Shown here: positions 1 through 9,136 of the stretch, piece after piece
Layout of the letters: the number at the start of each line of letters is the position of its first letter
How positions within the stretch are numbered: the stretch's first letter is position 1
Source of the DNA: Bacteroides sp. 43_108
GTDB taxonomy: Bacteria > Bacteroidota > Bacteroidia > Bacteroidales > Bacteroidaceae
Length of the DNA: 54,693 nt
Reading direction: 5' to 3'
NCBI GenBank assembly: GCA_001915545.1
Contig: MNQS01000116.1
Location: 1 to 54,693, forward strand
The notes under the pieces: generated by a model
What the model was told of the DNA's origin: nothing
What the model saw: only the letters and a program-made list of their open reading frames with translations
Database searches by the model: none
Made by a program: the position numbers and the translations under genes

Positions 1-126
1 AAAATCTTTTTCGCTAAACATAATCTTTCGAGTTTTAAGTTTAGCACGAAGGTATGCGAAAGAGACATGCTAGTCAATACGCCAATTTTGGAAGCTTACC
101 GATAGAGGTAGCAAAACCGTATTCCT

Positions 127-1957
127 GTTTCAATTCCATAAGGTACGATTAAAAGGTCATAATCGACTTCCGGAATAGGTCTGTCATATATTGTTTCAAT
201 TCCATAAGGTACGATTAAAAGCCGGCTGCAGAACCTGAAACATCGTTCCTTATCGACCGTTTCAATTCCATAAGGTACGATTAAAAGCTGCTGAACAACT
301 TGCTAAATATATTCAATCCCTGTTTCAATTCCATAAGGTACGATTAAAAGAGCAAGCTGTTGAGCAGTAACATAAGGAAGCTCACGTTTCAATTCCATAA
401 GGTACGATTAAAAGATGGGTGCTTCTGCGCAAGAAAAGGCTCAGATGTGTTTCAATTCCATAAGGTACGATTAAAAGACCATCAAAAAACCAAAGATACT
501 TCCCACAATGCGTTTCAATTCCATAAGGTACGATTAAAAGCGAACCATCTGCTCGTTAATAGTCTGCTTTATCTGCGTTTCAATTCCATAAGGTACGATT
601 AAAAGGATTGAAACTGTTTACACAACAGATTATTATTTCGTTTCAATTCCATAAGGTACGATTAAAAGGGCATGGATTATAGCCGCAACACTGGGCGGAT
701 GCGGTTTCAATTCCATAAGGTACGATTAAAAGCACCCTAACTCTTTATAGCTTCCGCAAGTTGTAGTTGTTTCAATTCCATAAGGTACGATTAAAAGAAT
801 ATCCGACTTTTCCCTCTAAAGATGCGTTTCTGTTTCAATTCCATAAGGTACGATTAAAAGATGTTAATAAGCGCGGCCTTTGGCCGCCTACCTTCGTTTC
901 AATTCCATAAGGTACGATTAAAAGCACTCAGATAATATAAAAATGAGTAACTTTATCCGTTTCAATTCCATAAGGTACGATTAAAAGACCAGCAAAGCCG
1001 GACATATCAGCAGTCTGCATCGGTTTCAATTCCATAAGGTACGATTAAAAGACAACATTCCACAACCAATATCCACTCCGATATGATGTTTCAATTCCAT
1101 AAGGTACGATTAAAAGTGAGAAGAGATAATTACAAAAATAAGGAATAATAGTTTCAATTCCATAAGGTACGATTAAAAGAGTGTCTTGATGAACAACTCC
1201 GGATTATCCAAAATGTTTCAATTCCATAAGGTACGATTAAAAGGTAAAAGAGGTTATTATATGTTAGGAGTTTTAGTTGTTTCAATTCCATAAGGTACGA
1301 TTAAAAGCGTTTAGGAGAAAGGTCTCGCTCTTCCTTTGCCCACTGTTTCAATTCCATAAGGTACGATTAAAAGGTGTTCAGGACGAAAACGGTGAGTGGC
1401 ACTCAGGTTGTTTCAATTCCATAAGGTACGATTAAAAGGCCTTTGCACCTACCTTAACAGCAAGGTCTTCGATAGTTTCAATTCCATAAGGTACGATTAA
1501 AAGGATGCGCTACCAGCGTCGGCTGGAGCTTTTACTCGTTTCAATTCCATAAGGTACGATTAAAAGCATCGACTCAAAATTGTCCCCGTAACGACGTATT
1601 CGTTTCAATTCCATAAGGTACGATTAAAAGCAATATTGACCGTTCTCTGTACGTTCCTTTAATATTGTTTCAATTCCATAAGGTACGATTAAAAGGTGCC
1701 GTTCCTATGTTACGATAGAAATCCCTGTACACAGTTTCAATTCCATAAGGTACGATTAAAAGAAAGGTTTCAAGTTGCCTGACCATAGGGTTATATTCCT
1801 TGTTTCAATTCCATAAGGTACGATTAAAAGAAAAGAAGATTCTTCGTGTTGCTCTTTCTGGAAGGTTTCAATTCCATAAGGTACGATTAAAAGTACTTAA
1901 ATCACTTAAACAAATTTCAGGAATAATTGTTTCAATTCCATAAGGTACGATTAAAAG
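127..1957 (-). CRISPR. CRISPR array, 29 repeats and 28 spacers (type I-B-like)
   Basis: Twenty-nine copies of a 29-bp repeat (plus strand begins GTTTCAATTCCATAAGG and ends CGATTAAAAG) lie at 63-68 bp intervals, leaving spacers of 34-39 bp. I saw no base change in any copy, including both terminal ones. The reverse complement of the repeat ends in ATTGAAAC, the usual 8-nt 5' handle of type I and III crRNAs, so the array is inferred to be transcribed on the minus strand, the same way as the cas genes. That puts the leader at the high-coordinate side (1958-2170, next to cas2) and makes the spacer before 1929 the newest. Bases 1-126, beyond the distal repeat, hold no repeat and no recognisable gene. 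Spacer targets cannot be named without a search. Confidence 0.98.
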
Positions 1958-1999
1958 TCTTCATTATAATTTATAAAAAACACTGAAAATAAATCTATT

Positions 2000-2039
2000 A
2001 CACAATGCAAATATAATAAAAACACGATAAAAAGATGTC
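2000..2039 (-). promoter_or_regulatory. Predicted promoter of the CRISPR array in the leader
   Basis: On the minus strand, 2015-2008 reads TATATTTG, a perfect Bacteroidetes -7 box (TAnnTTTG). The expected -33 position falls at about 2036-2039, where there is no clear TTTG. A start near 2000 would give roughly 43 nt of leader RNA before the first repeat (ending at 1957). The -33 region overlaps the left arm of the inverted repeat at 2031-2080. The call rests on the -7 match, its position and the deduced array direction. Confidence 0.5.
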
Positions 2040-2080
2040 GATGTCCAATTATATAAAATCCATTAGGTATCGACATCTTT
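2031..2080 (-). repeat. 12-bp perfect inverted repeat in the CRISPR leader
   Basis: AAAGATGTCGAT (2031-2042) and ATCGACATCTTT (2069-2080) are exact reverse complements separated by 26 bp. On the minus strand the second arm is followed by TTAT, so the structure could end transcripts running out of cas2. It also overlaps the expected -33 region of the array promoter, so it could equally be an operator or a leader motif bound during spacer integration. The sequence does not decide between these. Confidence 0.6.
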
Positions 2081-2170
2081 ATAAATATCTGTGTATCAAT
2101 AAGTCAAAGAGCTATTGAATTAATGATATTTCTACAAAGACGAAAAAAGAAATACATCGACAGACTGACT

Positions 2171-2434
2171 TCAAAGAAAAATGTCTATATCAGCACGTTC
2201 TTTCCCCACAATTTGTTTATTCATTGTATGTTGGGAAGAACCACTAAATATAATTATACTATCCTCATCCTTTTTCATAAAGGTATCACACGTCATCAAC
2301 AATTCTTTCAAACGAGCTTCTGAGATTTCTCCTTCAAACACAGAATTTTGAATCCAATTCAAGTACCTCCGACACAATTTCAACATCTTCCCGACTCTTC
2401 GCTCTCCAAAATCATAGACCAAAATAACATACAT
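2171..2434 (-). CDS. cas2: CRISPR-associated endonuclease Cas2
   Basis: This 87-residue protein has the standard Cas2 length and begins MYVILVYDFGERRVGKM, with the beta-strand and conserved Asp (D8) of the family ferredoxin fold. The following CRRYLNWIQNSVFEGEI segment is also typical of Cas2. Cas2 dimers bridge two Cas1 dimers in the integrase that inserts new spacers. The gene starts 1 bp after the cas1 stop and is the last cas gene before the leader and array. No promoter is visible between cas1 and cas2, so it is co-transcribed with cas4-cas1. Confidence 0.96.
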   Translation of the reverse strand: MYVILVYDFGERRVGKMLKLCRRYLNWIQNSVFEGEISEARLKELLMTCDTFMKKDEDSIIIFSGSSQHTMNKQIVGKERADIDIFL

Positions 2435-2435
2435 A

Positions 2436-3452
2436 TTACCAGTACATTTTAAAAGGTTTATATTCTTCTATAGCCAACAAATGTTTAGCTAATTTGTAAC
2501 ATTCCAATTTAACCAAGTGCCTATAACTTACAGAACGTTTTAAGGATCTGTGCTGAATCGTCTCTTGCAGACGGTCTTCCAAAGCTTTTACAAAAAGCTT
2601 CTTTCCCAATGAATTAAGCAAACATTTATTCAACTTACGGTCAAAATGTTTTTCTTGTATTTCTTTCCGGTTCAGTACTTTAAAAATGACCCGATCCACC
2701 AAAATAGGTTTAAAAATCTCAGCAATATCCAGCGCCAAAGAATAACGACGTTCACCCGGTTTATGCAGATAACTGATAGTAGGATTCAACTGAGTCTGAT
2801 GAATGGCTCGCAAACAAATCGTGTAACATACCATATTACCGAATGAAATCAATGCATTTACTTCATTTTGTGGAGGACGTTTGGTACGGTTTCCCATCTC
2901 AAAATCATTCAGAATTAGATTAAATGCAGCATAATAATATTGCCTTATCTGACCTTCTATACCCATTAATTCTTCTGTATTACTAGTCTGAGGTATTTGA
3001 GAAGAAAGCTTTTTCATCAAATCAATCAACTCCTCCATATCCTTTCCTCTCCGATTATAGTATTGAAGGTTCTTAATCATATTATAAGCAGCTCCCTCAA
3101 TAAACTTCTGCGCAATACACATTCTTTTCTTTAAATTCTGATAATAAGAAGTCTGAGCTAACAGCATTCTGCCGGAAAGCAGGCCGTCCCTCGGCATAAA
3201 TGAACCTGTGTAGTTCTCATAATAATCAAAGAAATGAACTGCTATGTCTTTTTGGCCCAAGAAATTAAATAATGAACTATTGGCACGCAGTGAACCAAAC
3301 ACATAAAACTCACTGATATCTTCCACTGGCAAATAACGAGGCTGAGAAATAATAGTCATATCCTCTCCTTCTTCCGCACAAGGAGTAAACTTCAATGTAT
3401 TGTCTTTTCTCTCCAGAATACCGGGATTAAACAAATAAAAAGTCTTTTTCAT
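2436..3452 (-). CDS. cas1: CRISPR-associated integrase Cas1 (type I-B)
   Basis: The 338-residue product is a normal-length Cas1, the metal-dependent integrase that joins prespacers to the leader-proximal repeat. The N-terminal beta domain includes YVFGSLRANSSLFNFLGQ. The catalytic Glu lies in MGIEGQIRQYY (about residue 162), the His in ISYLHKPGERRYSL (about 230) and the acidic residue in LALDIAEIFKP (about 243). The start codon overlaps the cas4 stop by 4 bp (ATGA), which supports this start and translational coupling. Family and subtype agree with the neighbouring Cas4. Confidence 0.97.
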   Translation of the reverse strand: MKKTFYLFNPGILERKDNTLKFTPCAEEGEDMTIISQPRYLPVEDISEFYVFGSLRANSSLFNFLGQKDIAVHFFDYYENYTGSFMPRDGLLSGRMLLAQTSYYQNLKKRMCIAQKFIEGAAYNMIKNLQYYNRRGKDMEELIDLMKKLSSQIPQTSNTEELMGIEGQIRQYYYAAFNLILNDFEMGNRTKRPPQNEVNALISFGNMVCYTICLRAIHQTQLNPTISYLHKPGERRYSLALDIAEIFKPILVDRVIFKVLNRKEIQEKHFDRKLNKCLLNSLGKKLFVKALEDRLQETIQHRSLKRSVSYRHLVKLECYKLAKHLLAIEEYKPFKMYW

Positions 3453-3961
3453 TCTTCCACCTCCTTACTGTAGCAAAACTCAAAATAACTGCAATTACGA
3501 CACAAAGATTTCTGAATCAGCGATGGGCAATTCTCATCTGAAATGATTTTCCCTATATCCTTTTTCATCACTTCTATCTTTTCTCGATCAAAATCGCTCA
3601 GAATAACCGGTTGAGTTTTTCTTAAAACTGGATATTCTAGTAAACCGATCACTCCTTCTATTCCATTTTGTTCAAATACATAAAGGTAATACTTTACTTG
3701 CCATTCATGGGCTTTCTCTACCTTGTTCGATTTTTTGATTTCATGAATCACTTTATTCTTGGTATCATAATAATCAACCTTTATTCCATCTAACTCTATT
3801 TCTTCATATTTTTCAGAGCGCTGTGGATAAGAAGCCTCATGAATCAGTTTACCCTCAAAGACCAAGTCAGAGGTATGCTCAAAATTAATGCCATTTGCAA
3901 ACAGCCAAAGTTTGCGTTTGCATACTTGATAATAATTAAAGTGTGTACCAGTAATTTGCAT
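3449..3961 (-). CDS. cas4: CRISPR-associated exonuclease Cas4
   Basis: The 170-residue protein has the RecB-like nuclease fold of Cas4. Visible elements are Cys14 (YYQVCKRKLW), the active-site residues D63, E74 and K76 (in GIKVDYYD and HEIKKS), a QVKYY motif, and C-terminal cysteines in SLCRNCSYFEFC, which with Cys14 would bind a 4Fe-4S cluster. Cas4 trims prespacers and helps select PAM-compatible ones. It is the first gene of the adaptation module cas4-cas1-cas2, overlaps cas1 by 4 bp, and lies 61 bp from cas7 across a strong hairpin. No Shine-Dalgarno site precedes the ATG. Confidence 0.95.
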   Translation of the reverse strand: MQITGTHFNYYQVCKRKLWLFANGINFEHTSDLVFEGKLIHEASYPQRSEKYEEIELDGIKVDYYDTKNKVIHEIKKSNKVEKAHEWQVKYYLYVFEQNGIEGVIGLLEYPVLRKTQPVILSDFDREKIEVMKKDIGKIISDENCPSLIQKSLCRNCSYFEFCYSKEVEE

Positions 3962-3975
3962 GTTTGTTCAATAAA

Positions 3976-4018
3976 GAGATGTATCAATGGCTCTATTCCA
4001 AAGCCATTGATACATCTC
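3976..4018 (-). terminator. 17-bp perfect hairpin between cas7 and cas4
   Basis: GAGATGTATCAATGGCT (3976-3992) and its exact reverse complement (4002-4018) flank a 9-nt loop. On the minus strand the hairpin comes just after the cas7 stop and is followed by TTTATT and then the cas4 ATG. It resembles an intrinsic terminator or attenuator that would lower expression of cas4-cas1-cas2 relative to the interference genes. The T-run is short, so partial termination or an RNA-processing site is as likely as full termination. Confidence 0.6.
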
Positions 4019-4022
4019 AATT

Positions 4023-5123
4023 TTATATTTGATGTTCATAATCAAATGCCATCATCTTATCCATAAGAGATTTTTTAGCATTATCCAAAGCCTCGGCAGA
4101 TTCCGATTCTGTTATAATGTAGCTGGCACAAGGCAAAGTAACGTATAATTCAGCACCCGCATTCTCATCCACTATCGGTTTAGCCTTTGGCTTTTCACCA
4201 TCATCAATCAATTTCGCACGGATAGCAGAAGCTATTGTATTTGCATTATCACTTATAGCAACAGCTAACGTTTCCATCAAACTGAATGTACGAGCCTGAT
4301 TGGAAGTGATTCTCCAATTTATCAAGGCATCCGCTAATGCAGGGATTACTTTCTCACGTTCATCCCTAGGCAAAACCAAACACTTTCCAAAGACATTCAG
4401 ACTTTCTACCCAGCCTTTCTCTTTTAAAAAAACAATCATTTCTTTTGTAATCTCCGGTTCGTGCTGGTTTGTAGATACACAAAATAATGTCCGCAAATCA
4501 ATTGCAATATCATAAACAAAAAGTCCTGTCGTTCTTTTATTATCTGGAATCCAGGTTCTCCGGGATAAAGAGCGGTTATTTTCATTTAAGAAATCTTCAA
4601 TCTCTTCTTCTGTCAATAATTTATTAGTTCCTGCCATTCGAACTTTAACTGGATGATAGTCCGGTCTATCACTTCTATCAAAAGTAATATTTTCTTTTTC
4701 AACCCCAGCCAATAAAGGATGCAAAGGCCTCATAGCAGATATAGACAAAGGACTCCTACGTTTCAAAACGCTATTCTCCCTTGCTTGTTCTGATTCTTTT
4801 TTATCACTTTTCCCAGAAGTAGTCTTAGCACGCATCCATCCTCCTAAAAGCTGATCTATATAAGTTGGATTGCATGGAGACCAAGGTTCTTTATTTTCTA
4901 ATTCGTTGTTCGCTGTGATATTGTAATTAAACGTAATAGGAGCTACCGGAACATTCAAATTATCTGTTAATACTTGAATTACAGATCTTTTAACTTGCTG
5001 TCCACTCGAAAAAGCCAACAATCTATTAAATTGCGTATCAAAATAAGTCTTTTGACCATCTTCAACACAAAAGACCGTATGTTCTGCATGTTTTAATGCA
5101 CGTAAATAAATGTAAGGACTCAT
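4023..5123 (-). CDS. cas7: Cascade backbone protein Cas7 (Cst2/DevR-like)
   Basis: The 366-residue protein begins MSPYIYLRALKHAEHTVFC and carries the Cas7/Cst2/DevR features: an N-terminal RAMP-like strand, a FSSGQQVKRSVIQVL segment (about residues 38-52) typical of the crRNA-binding region, and later an RRTWIPDNKRTTGLFVYDIAID stretch reminiscent of other DevR proteins (given here only for position, near residue 190). Several Cas7 copies would coat the crRNA spacer in Cascade. The gene starts 2 bp after cas8 and ends just before the hairpin at 4018. The subtype call I-B rests on this family together with Cas4 and the gene set. Confidence 0.88.
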   Translation of the reverse strand: MSPYIYLRALKHAEHTVFCVEDGQKTYFDTQFNRLLAFSSGQQVKRSVIQVLTDNLNVPVAPITFNYNITANNELENKEPWSPCNPTYIDQLLGGWMRAKTTSGKSDKKESEQARENSVLKRRSPLSISAMRPLHPLLAGVEKENITFDRSDRPDYHPVKVRMAGTNKLLTEEEIEDFLNENNRSLSRRTWIPDNKRTTGLFVYDIAIDLRTLFCVSTNQHEPEITKEMIVFLKEKGWVESLNVFGKCLVLPRDEREKVIPALADALINWRITSNQARTFSLMETLAVAISDNANTIASAIRAKLIDDGEKPKAKPIVDENAGAELYVTLPCASYIITESESAEALDNAKKSLMDKMMAFDYEHQI

Positions 5124-5125
5124 AA

Positions 5126-6424
5126 TTATTTCTTTTTTGTATTGGTAAATGTTGCGTAATGAAATCTGATTAAAGTAAGAAAATAGGGAACGTTGTCAGA
5201 AGGCATAGTATTAACGATAGAGGCCATTTCTTTCATTTTTTCCATGTTCTCCACATCCCCAATAATATCAACCATACTTTTCATAAAATTCATCTTGTTG
5301 TTTACTTCCAACACCGTCTTTACTTTGTTTGCATTTACAGTCTTAGCCCTATTACCACTTGAACTGTATTTATAAAGCTCAGATGCAAATTCTTGAGCCT
5401 TGTCCCATAAATCTTGATTGTTTAACATTGCCATAATCCAACTTTGATATACATTAAAACTTATTATTTGTTCTTCTTTATTCGACAATTTGGGCATTTT
5501 ACCTTTTTCTATGTAATCTCTTAGTCCTTTGGGTTCCATTGCACGAAGCCCAATCACCCCTTGCTGACATGCTTTAACAAATCCCAGAGCTGTACCCCAG
5601 AGCTTTTCTGCTTTATGACCAGATTCCATTCCAAAAAAACGCTGATATAATTTTACAGGACTTGCAATTTGAGATAAATCGAAAGGAATAAAACCTATTG
5701 TTGTATTTGTTTGGCCATAACTATATATATATCCCATCATTTGCTTATTAGGACATTTTTGAGCTATTCCAATTAGTATTCTAGTCCACGAAACTGTATC
5801 TATAGAAAACTCATCATTCTTTATAGTATATGGATTAAAACCGGACATATTATCAACCTCATTAAAGAAACGACTATATCTATGAGCTAACCATTGTCCA
5901 TTCCAAGTCATAATCTTATTACCAGGAAGTTTTTCTATACTATCAATGGCCTTTCTATATAACTTCCACCCTTCATATACATCTAGGAGGATGTTGACAT
6001 TATAAAAAAATATAGATATTCCTCCTTGCACTCCAACTCCCAATGCTGAACCAAACCATGAATAATATACATCCTCCTTAGAAGTTGGAAAAAATAAATT
6101 GGATATTTGGCCAGAGGTAGTCGCATATTCTTTTTCTTCTGAAGCGGGATAGCCAATAGCAATACTTGCATCCACATTCCCACTATTTATTTTCTCAATA
6201 AAATTATTAAGTTTTTCTTTTCTTTCATTACTTGTCAGTGTCTCTACCTTTTGTCCTTTTTTCATCTGTACAAAAGGAGAATTTTGTACCCAATACAAAT
6301 ACTTACTGCTATCAAAAAACAATGGGTAAAAGATTTCCAAAAAAAACTGCTCCGCACTATACGAAGTAGTATACCTCGCATTGTATGCTTCTAAAAATAT
6401 TTTACCAATTATAGATGTTACCAT
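5126..6424 (-). CDS. cas8: Probable Cascade large subunit Cas8 (type I-B)
   Basis: The call rests mainly on position, between cas3 and cas7 with 2-bp gaps on each side, and on size (432 residues). The N-terminus MVTSIIGKIFLEAYN and the AEQFFLEIFYPLFF stretch resemble annotated Bacteroides type I-B large subunits. The protein has only two cysteines near CPNKQ and CQQG, so the CxxC pairs of Cst1/Cas8a1 zinc-finger proteins are absent. Cas8 would recognise the PAM and recruit Cas3. No other gene in the locus could fill this role. Certain as a cas-operon gene, less certain as to Cas8 subfamily. Confidence 0.75.
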   Translation of the reverse strand: MVTSIIGKIFLEAYNARYTTSYSAEQFFLEIFYPLFFDSSKYLYWVQNSPFVQMKKGQKVETLTSNERKEKLNNFIEKINSGNVDASIAIGYPASEEKEYATTSGQISNLFFPTSKEDVYYSWFGSALGVGVQGGISIFFYNVNILLDVYEGWKLYRKAIDSIEKLPGNKIMTWNGQWLAHRYSRFFNEVDNMSGFNPYTIKNDEFSIDTVSWTRILIGIAQKCPNKQMMGYIYSYGQTNTTIGFIPFDLSQIASPVKLYQRFFGMESGHKAEKLWGTALGFVKACQQGVIGLRAMEPKGLRDYIEKGKMPKLSNKEEQIISFNVYQSWIMAMLNNQDLWDKAQEFASELYKYSSSGNRAKTVNANKVKTVLEVNNKMNFMKSMVDIIGDVENMEKMKEMASIVNTMPSDNVPYFLTLIRFHYATFTNTKKK

Positions 6425-6426
6425 AT

Positions 6427-8562
6427 TTACAACATTTCAAACTGTTTATAATACTCAGGTTTGGCATAAGCCAAATCCAATCCCATACTTTCAGTATAAC
6501 TTTTATCCGGCACTACAAATGGATATGTTCCCATCTTTACGACTTGTAAACGATTAAATCCTACAGATTTAAAACTCATGGGTATCTCCATTTTAATTCG
6601 TTCATTACTGTTTCCTTCTTTATATGATTCTACATCCGATTCCAAAATACAAGATACAGAGTTGATATTCAGCACCTCCAACAAAGCTGATTTAGCACAG
6701 TGACATAACTTCTTAAGCCTCCATTGATTATCTTTAAAAACAACGCCTGAATAATCAATATTCATAAAACGGGCATCAGGATAGACCTCATCCAACATCT
6801 GTTGAACCTTGTTTTCTTCCAAAACAGCATTATTAGGCAAAACTGCATAACTTCTCCGAAGAACCTCTTCATCGTATGGCAGTGCGTCATTTCCTGTATA
6901 AGGTGCTATCACATAAATAGGTTTATAATGTCCTATCGTTTCACGGCTACGTTTCCTGTTTATCCGACCAAATCGCTGAATCAACGCATCAATTGGAGCA
7001 CATTCTGTTATCATCATGTCAAAACTGATGTCAAGACTAACTTCAACAACTTGAGTTGATACCACTATACAGGCTTCTTTGCTAACATTATAACGATTCT
7101 TCAAACTATCTTCCAAATACTGACGGTCTATCCTTCTGAAATGACTATGAATTAGCATAATAGGAATGTCCGGATAATCCGCCTGGAGCGACAGATAAAC
7201 AGCCTGTGCCCTCTTAACCTGATTACATACCACAAGAATCTTATTATTATCGATAAGGGCTCTTTCCATTGCTGGACGAACATCTTCAAACCCACTTATT
7301 TTATGAATTTCATGCCTGTTAAACTCATTCAACTTATCGGAAGAAAGAAATACTTCATATACATTTGATTTTCCACCAAGTATTTCTAATATCCGATTAT
7401 ACAAGACCCGAGGCATCGTAGCAGTTCCCACATGTATCCTGCACTCAACATTCACCAGTATTTCAATAATTTTCAGCACAATAGCTTGTATTTCACTGGA
7501 ATATGTATGTATTTCATCCAATATAACATCACATCCATACAAATCAGCCAGCATTGCCTCATATCCTTTCACTCCATATACAATAGAAGCCATCTGATGA
7601 GGAGTCATCACTTTTATGGAAGCTCCAATATGCCTTTGCATAATACGTTCCTCCCATTTCCCTTGTTCCAATTTCAGATTAGAAGCTGCATGCAAAAGAT
7701 AAATTTGTGCATCCGTATCCTTTAAATCCAATTTCAGGCGGTCATACATAGCATTAATAGATGCCTGAAAAGGCAAAGTATAAAACACACGTCTCTTGCA
7801 TCTTCTTAACAAGAAATCTGTCTTTCCGGCTCCTGTCGGTGCTGTAACAAGTGTATGTTTACGTACATCATCAGCCTTACATAAAGACAAAGGATACAAA
7901 CTGTTTTGCCTACAATAAAAAGACAAATCCGGCAAGATAAACAATTTGCCAATTTCATCTTTTGTTTTATCACCCAAAGCCGATGCCAGATAATCAGCAC
8001 CCATTAGGACACCCTTCCATACAGAAAAACCTAAACCAATTTTTTCACAGTAGGATATCGCATAATTGTAATTATCTTTTGCTTCATCTAACGTAATCTC
8101 ATGAACGGCTAAACCTAATGAAGACAATATACCTAAAGCATCAGGAGCCCATGAAACAAAGTCTTTGGAATGAATGCCAAAACAATCTTCCATATCTTCT
8201 AAATCCAGCAATCCTAGTTCATGTATGTCTCTATAAATAGACTTATGATGTGCCGCTATCATTTCGACAACAACACTTCTTTCCTCTTCTTTCAGAATTG
8301 AAAGAAAAAACAAAGATGCAATCTCATGGCGGAAAATAAAGTCATAAGGACGTACATATCCATGTTTCAATGTCTTCTGAAAAACACTACTAGCCTTGCC
8401 TATATCATGTAATATGGCTCCTTTTCTTGCCAAAGAAGCATCAAGCCCGATATTGTACGCAATCGCTTCAGCAGATTCTGCAACTAGAAGCAAATGTTCT
8501 GACAAAGGAATCAAACCATTATCTTCATGCTTAGCTAATATGTAATCATATCTATTCCCCAT
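6427..8562 (-). CDS. cas3: CRISPR-associated helicase-nuclease Cas3
   Basis: The 711-residue protein is a fused HD nuclease and SF2 helicase. The HD part has H23, then LHDIGKASS (H52, D53) and AAHHKS further on. The helicase part has Walker A APTGAGKT (about residue 244), the DEIH box LDEIH (about 347), GTATMP (motif III) and QRFGRINRKR (motif VI). Cas3 is recruited to target-bound Cascade, nicks the displaced strand and degrades it. The gene sits between cas5 (4-bp gap) and cas8 (2-bp gap), so it is co-expressed with Cascade. All catalytic motifs look intact. Confidence 0.97.
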   Translation of the reverse strand: MGNRYDYILAKHEDNGLIPLSEHLLLVAESAEAIAYNIGLDASLARKGAILHDIGKASSVFQKTLKHGYVRPYDFIFRHEIASLFFLSILKEEERSVVVEMIAAHHKSIYRDIHELGLLDLEDMEDCFGIHSKDFVSWAPDALGILSSLGLAVHEITLDEAKDNYNYAISYCEKIGLGFSVWKGVLMGADYLASALGDKTKDEIGKLFILPDLSFYCRQNSLYPLSLCKADDVRKHTLVTAPTGAGKTDFLLRRCKRRVFYTLPFQASINAMYDRLKLDLKDTDAQIYLLHAASNLKLEQGKWEERIMQRHIGASIKVMTPHQMASIVYGVKGYEAMLADLYGCDVILDEIHTYSSEIQAIVLKIIEILVNVECRIHVGTATMPRVLYNRILEILGGKSNVYEVFLSSDKLNEFNRHEIHKISGFEDVRPAMERALIDNNKILVVCNQVKRAQAVYLSLQADYPDIPIMLIHSHFRRIDRQYLEDSLKNRYNVSKEACIVVSTQVVEVSLDISFDMMITECAPIDALIQRFGRINRKRSRETIGHYKPIYVIAPYTGNDALPYDEEVLRRSYAVLPNNAVLEENKVQQMLDEVYPDARFMNIDYSGVVFKDNQWRLKKLCHCAKSALLEVLNINSVSCILESDVESYKEGNSNERIKMEIPMSFKSVGFNRLQVVKMGTYPFVVPDKSYTESMGLDLAYAKPEYYKQFEML

Positions 8563-8566
8563 AAAA

Positions 8567-9118
8567 TTACAATATAGATTGGCCGTCTATCTCCAGCCAA
8601 CCGTACATAGGTGAATTATCAAACCGATTGTATCCAACCATAAAAGATTGTTCTGACTTGCCAAACCGCATTTCAAATCCCTTAATGGAATTAAAACTGC
8701 TTTCATCCATCCCTTCAATCATAGAATCCGGAAGGAGTATATCTTCATTACGACACAAACAGACATGTTGCTTGCTTGCTATTAATGCTTCATCATAATC
8801 CTCAAACGCCAAATACAGTATAGGGTCAATCATAATTCCTCGATTCAAGACAGCCCTTTCCCGTATTTTTTTCTTGCCATTGAATCCCCTTGTTTGAGTC
8901 TGTTCTTTCTGCACATCAATGAATGAATAAGATAATCGATAACGTTTTATTTTAGTTATCACCCCATTTTGAGTGAGAGTTTCAGGAAAGAGTTTCTTTT
9001 CGATACCTTCTAATGTTGATGGAGATAAAAATTGTTGACTATAAGTTAATCCGTCACGAACAGCTGTCCATGGTTTTATAAAACCAAACTTACCTGTATA
9101 TTTGACAACGTAATACAT
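8567..9118 (-). CDS. cas5: Cascade subunit Cas5 (type I-B-like)
   Basis: The 183-residue protein begins MYYVVKYTGKFGFIKPWTAVRDG and contains TYSQQFLSPSTLEGIEKKLF, typical of the first RAMP-like strand and following helix of Cas5 in type I-B systems. Cas5 caps the crRNA 5' handle in Cascade and contacts Cas8 and Cas7. It is shorter than many Cas5 proteins (about 220-250 residues), mostly through a compact C-terminal half. The gene begins 18 bp after the cas6 stop and ends 4 bp before the cas3 start. Identification rests on the N-terminal motif and position. Confidence 0.85.
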   Translation of the reverse strand: MYYVVKYTGKFGFIKPWTAVRDGLTYSQQFLSPSTLEGIEKKLFPETLTQNGVITKIKRYRLSYSFIDVQKEQTQTRGFNGKKKIRERAVLNRGIMIDPILYLAFEDYDEALIASKQHVCLCRNEDILLPDSMIEGMDESSFNSIKGFEMRFGKSEQSFMVGYNRFDNSPMYGWLEIDGQSIL

Positions 9119-9136
9119 GATATAACGATTTTCAAG

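Noticed and set aside
36..66. A possible degenerate CRISPR repeat left of the array
   Set aside because: The stretch near 36-66 shares a short GAAGGTATGCGAAAG-like end with the repeat, but it starts about 91 bp before the first repeat rather than 63-68, and most bases differ.
360..602. Open frame through CRISPR repeats
   Set aside because: It is built from repeats and spacers and encodes a repetitive peptide; arrays often give such chance frames.
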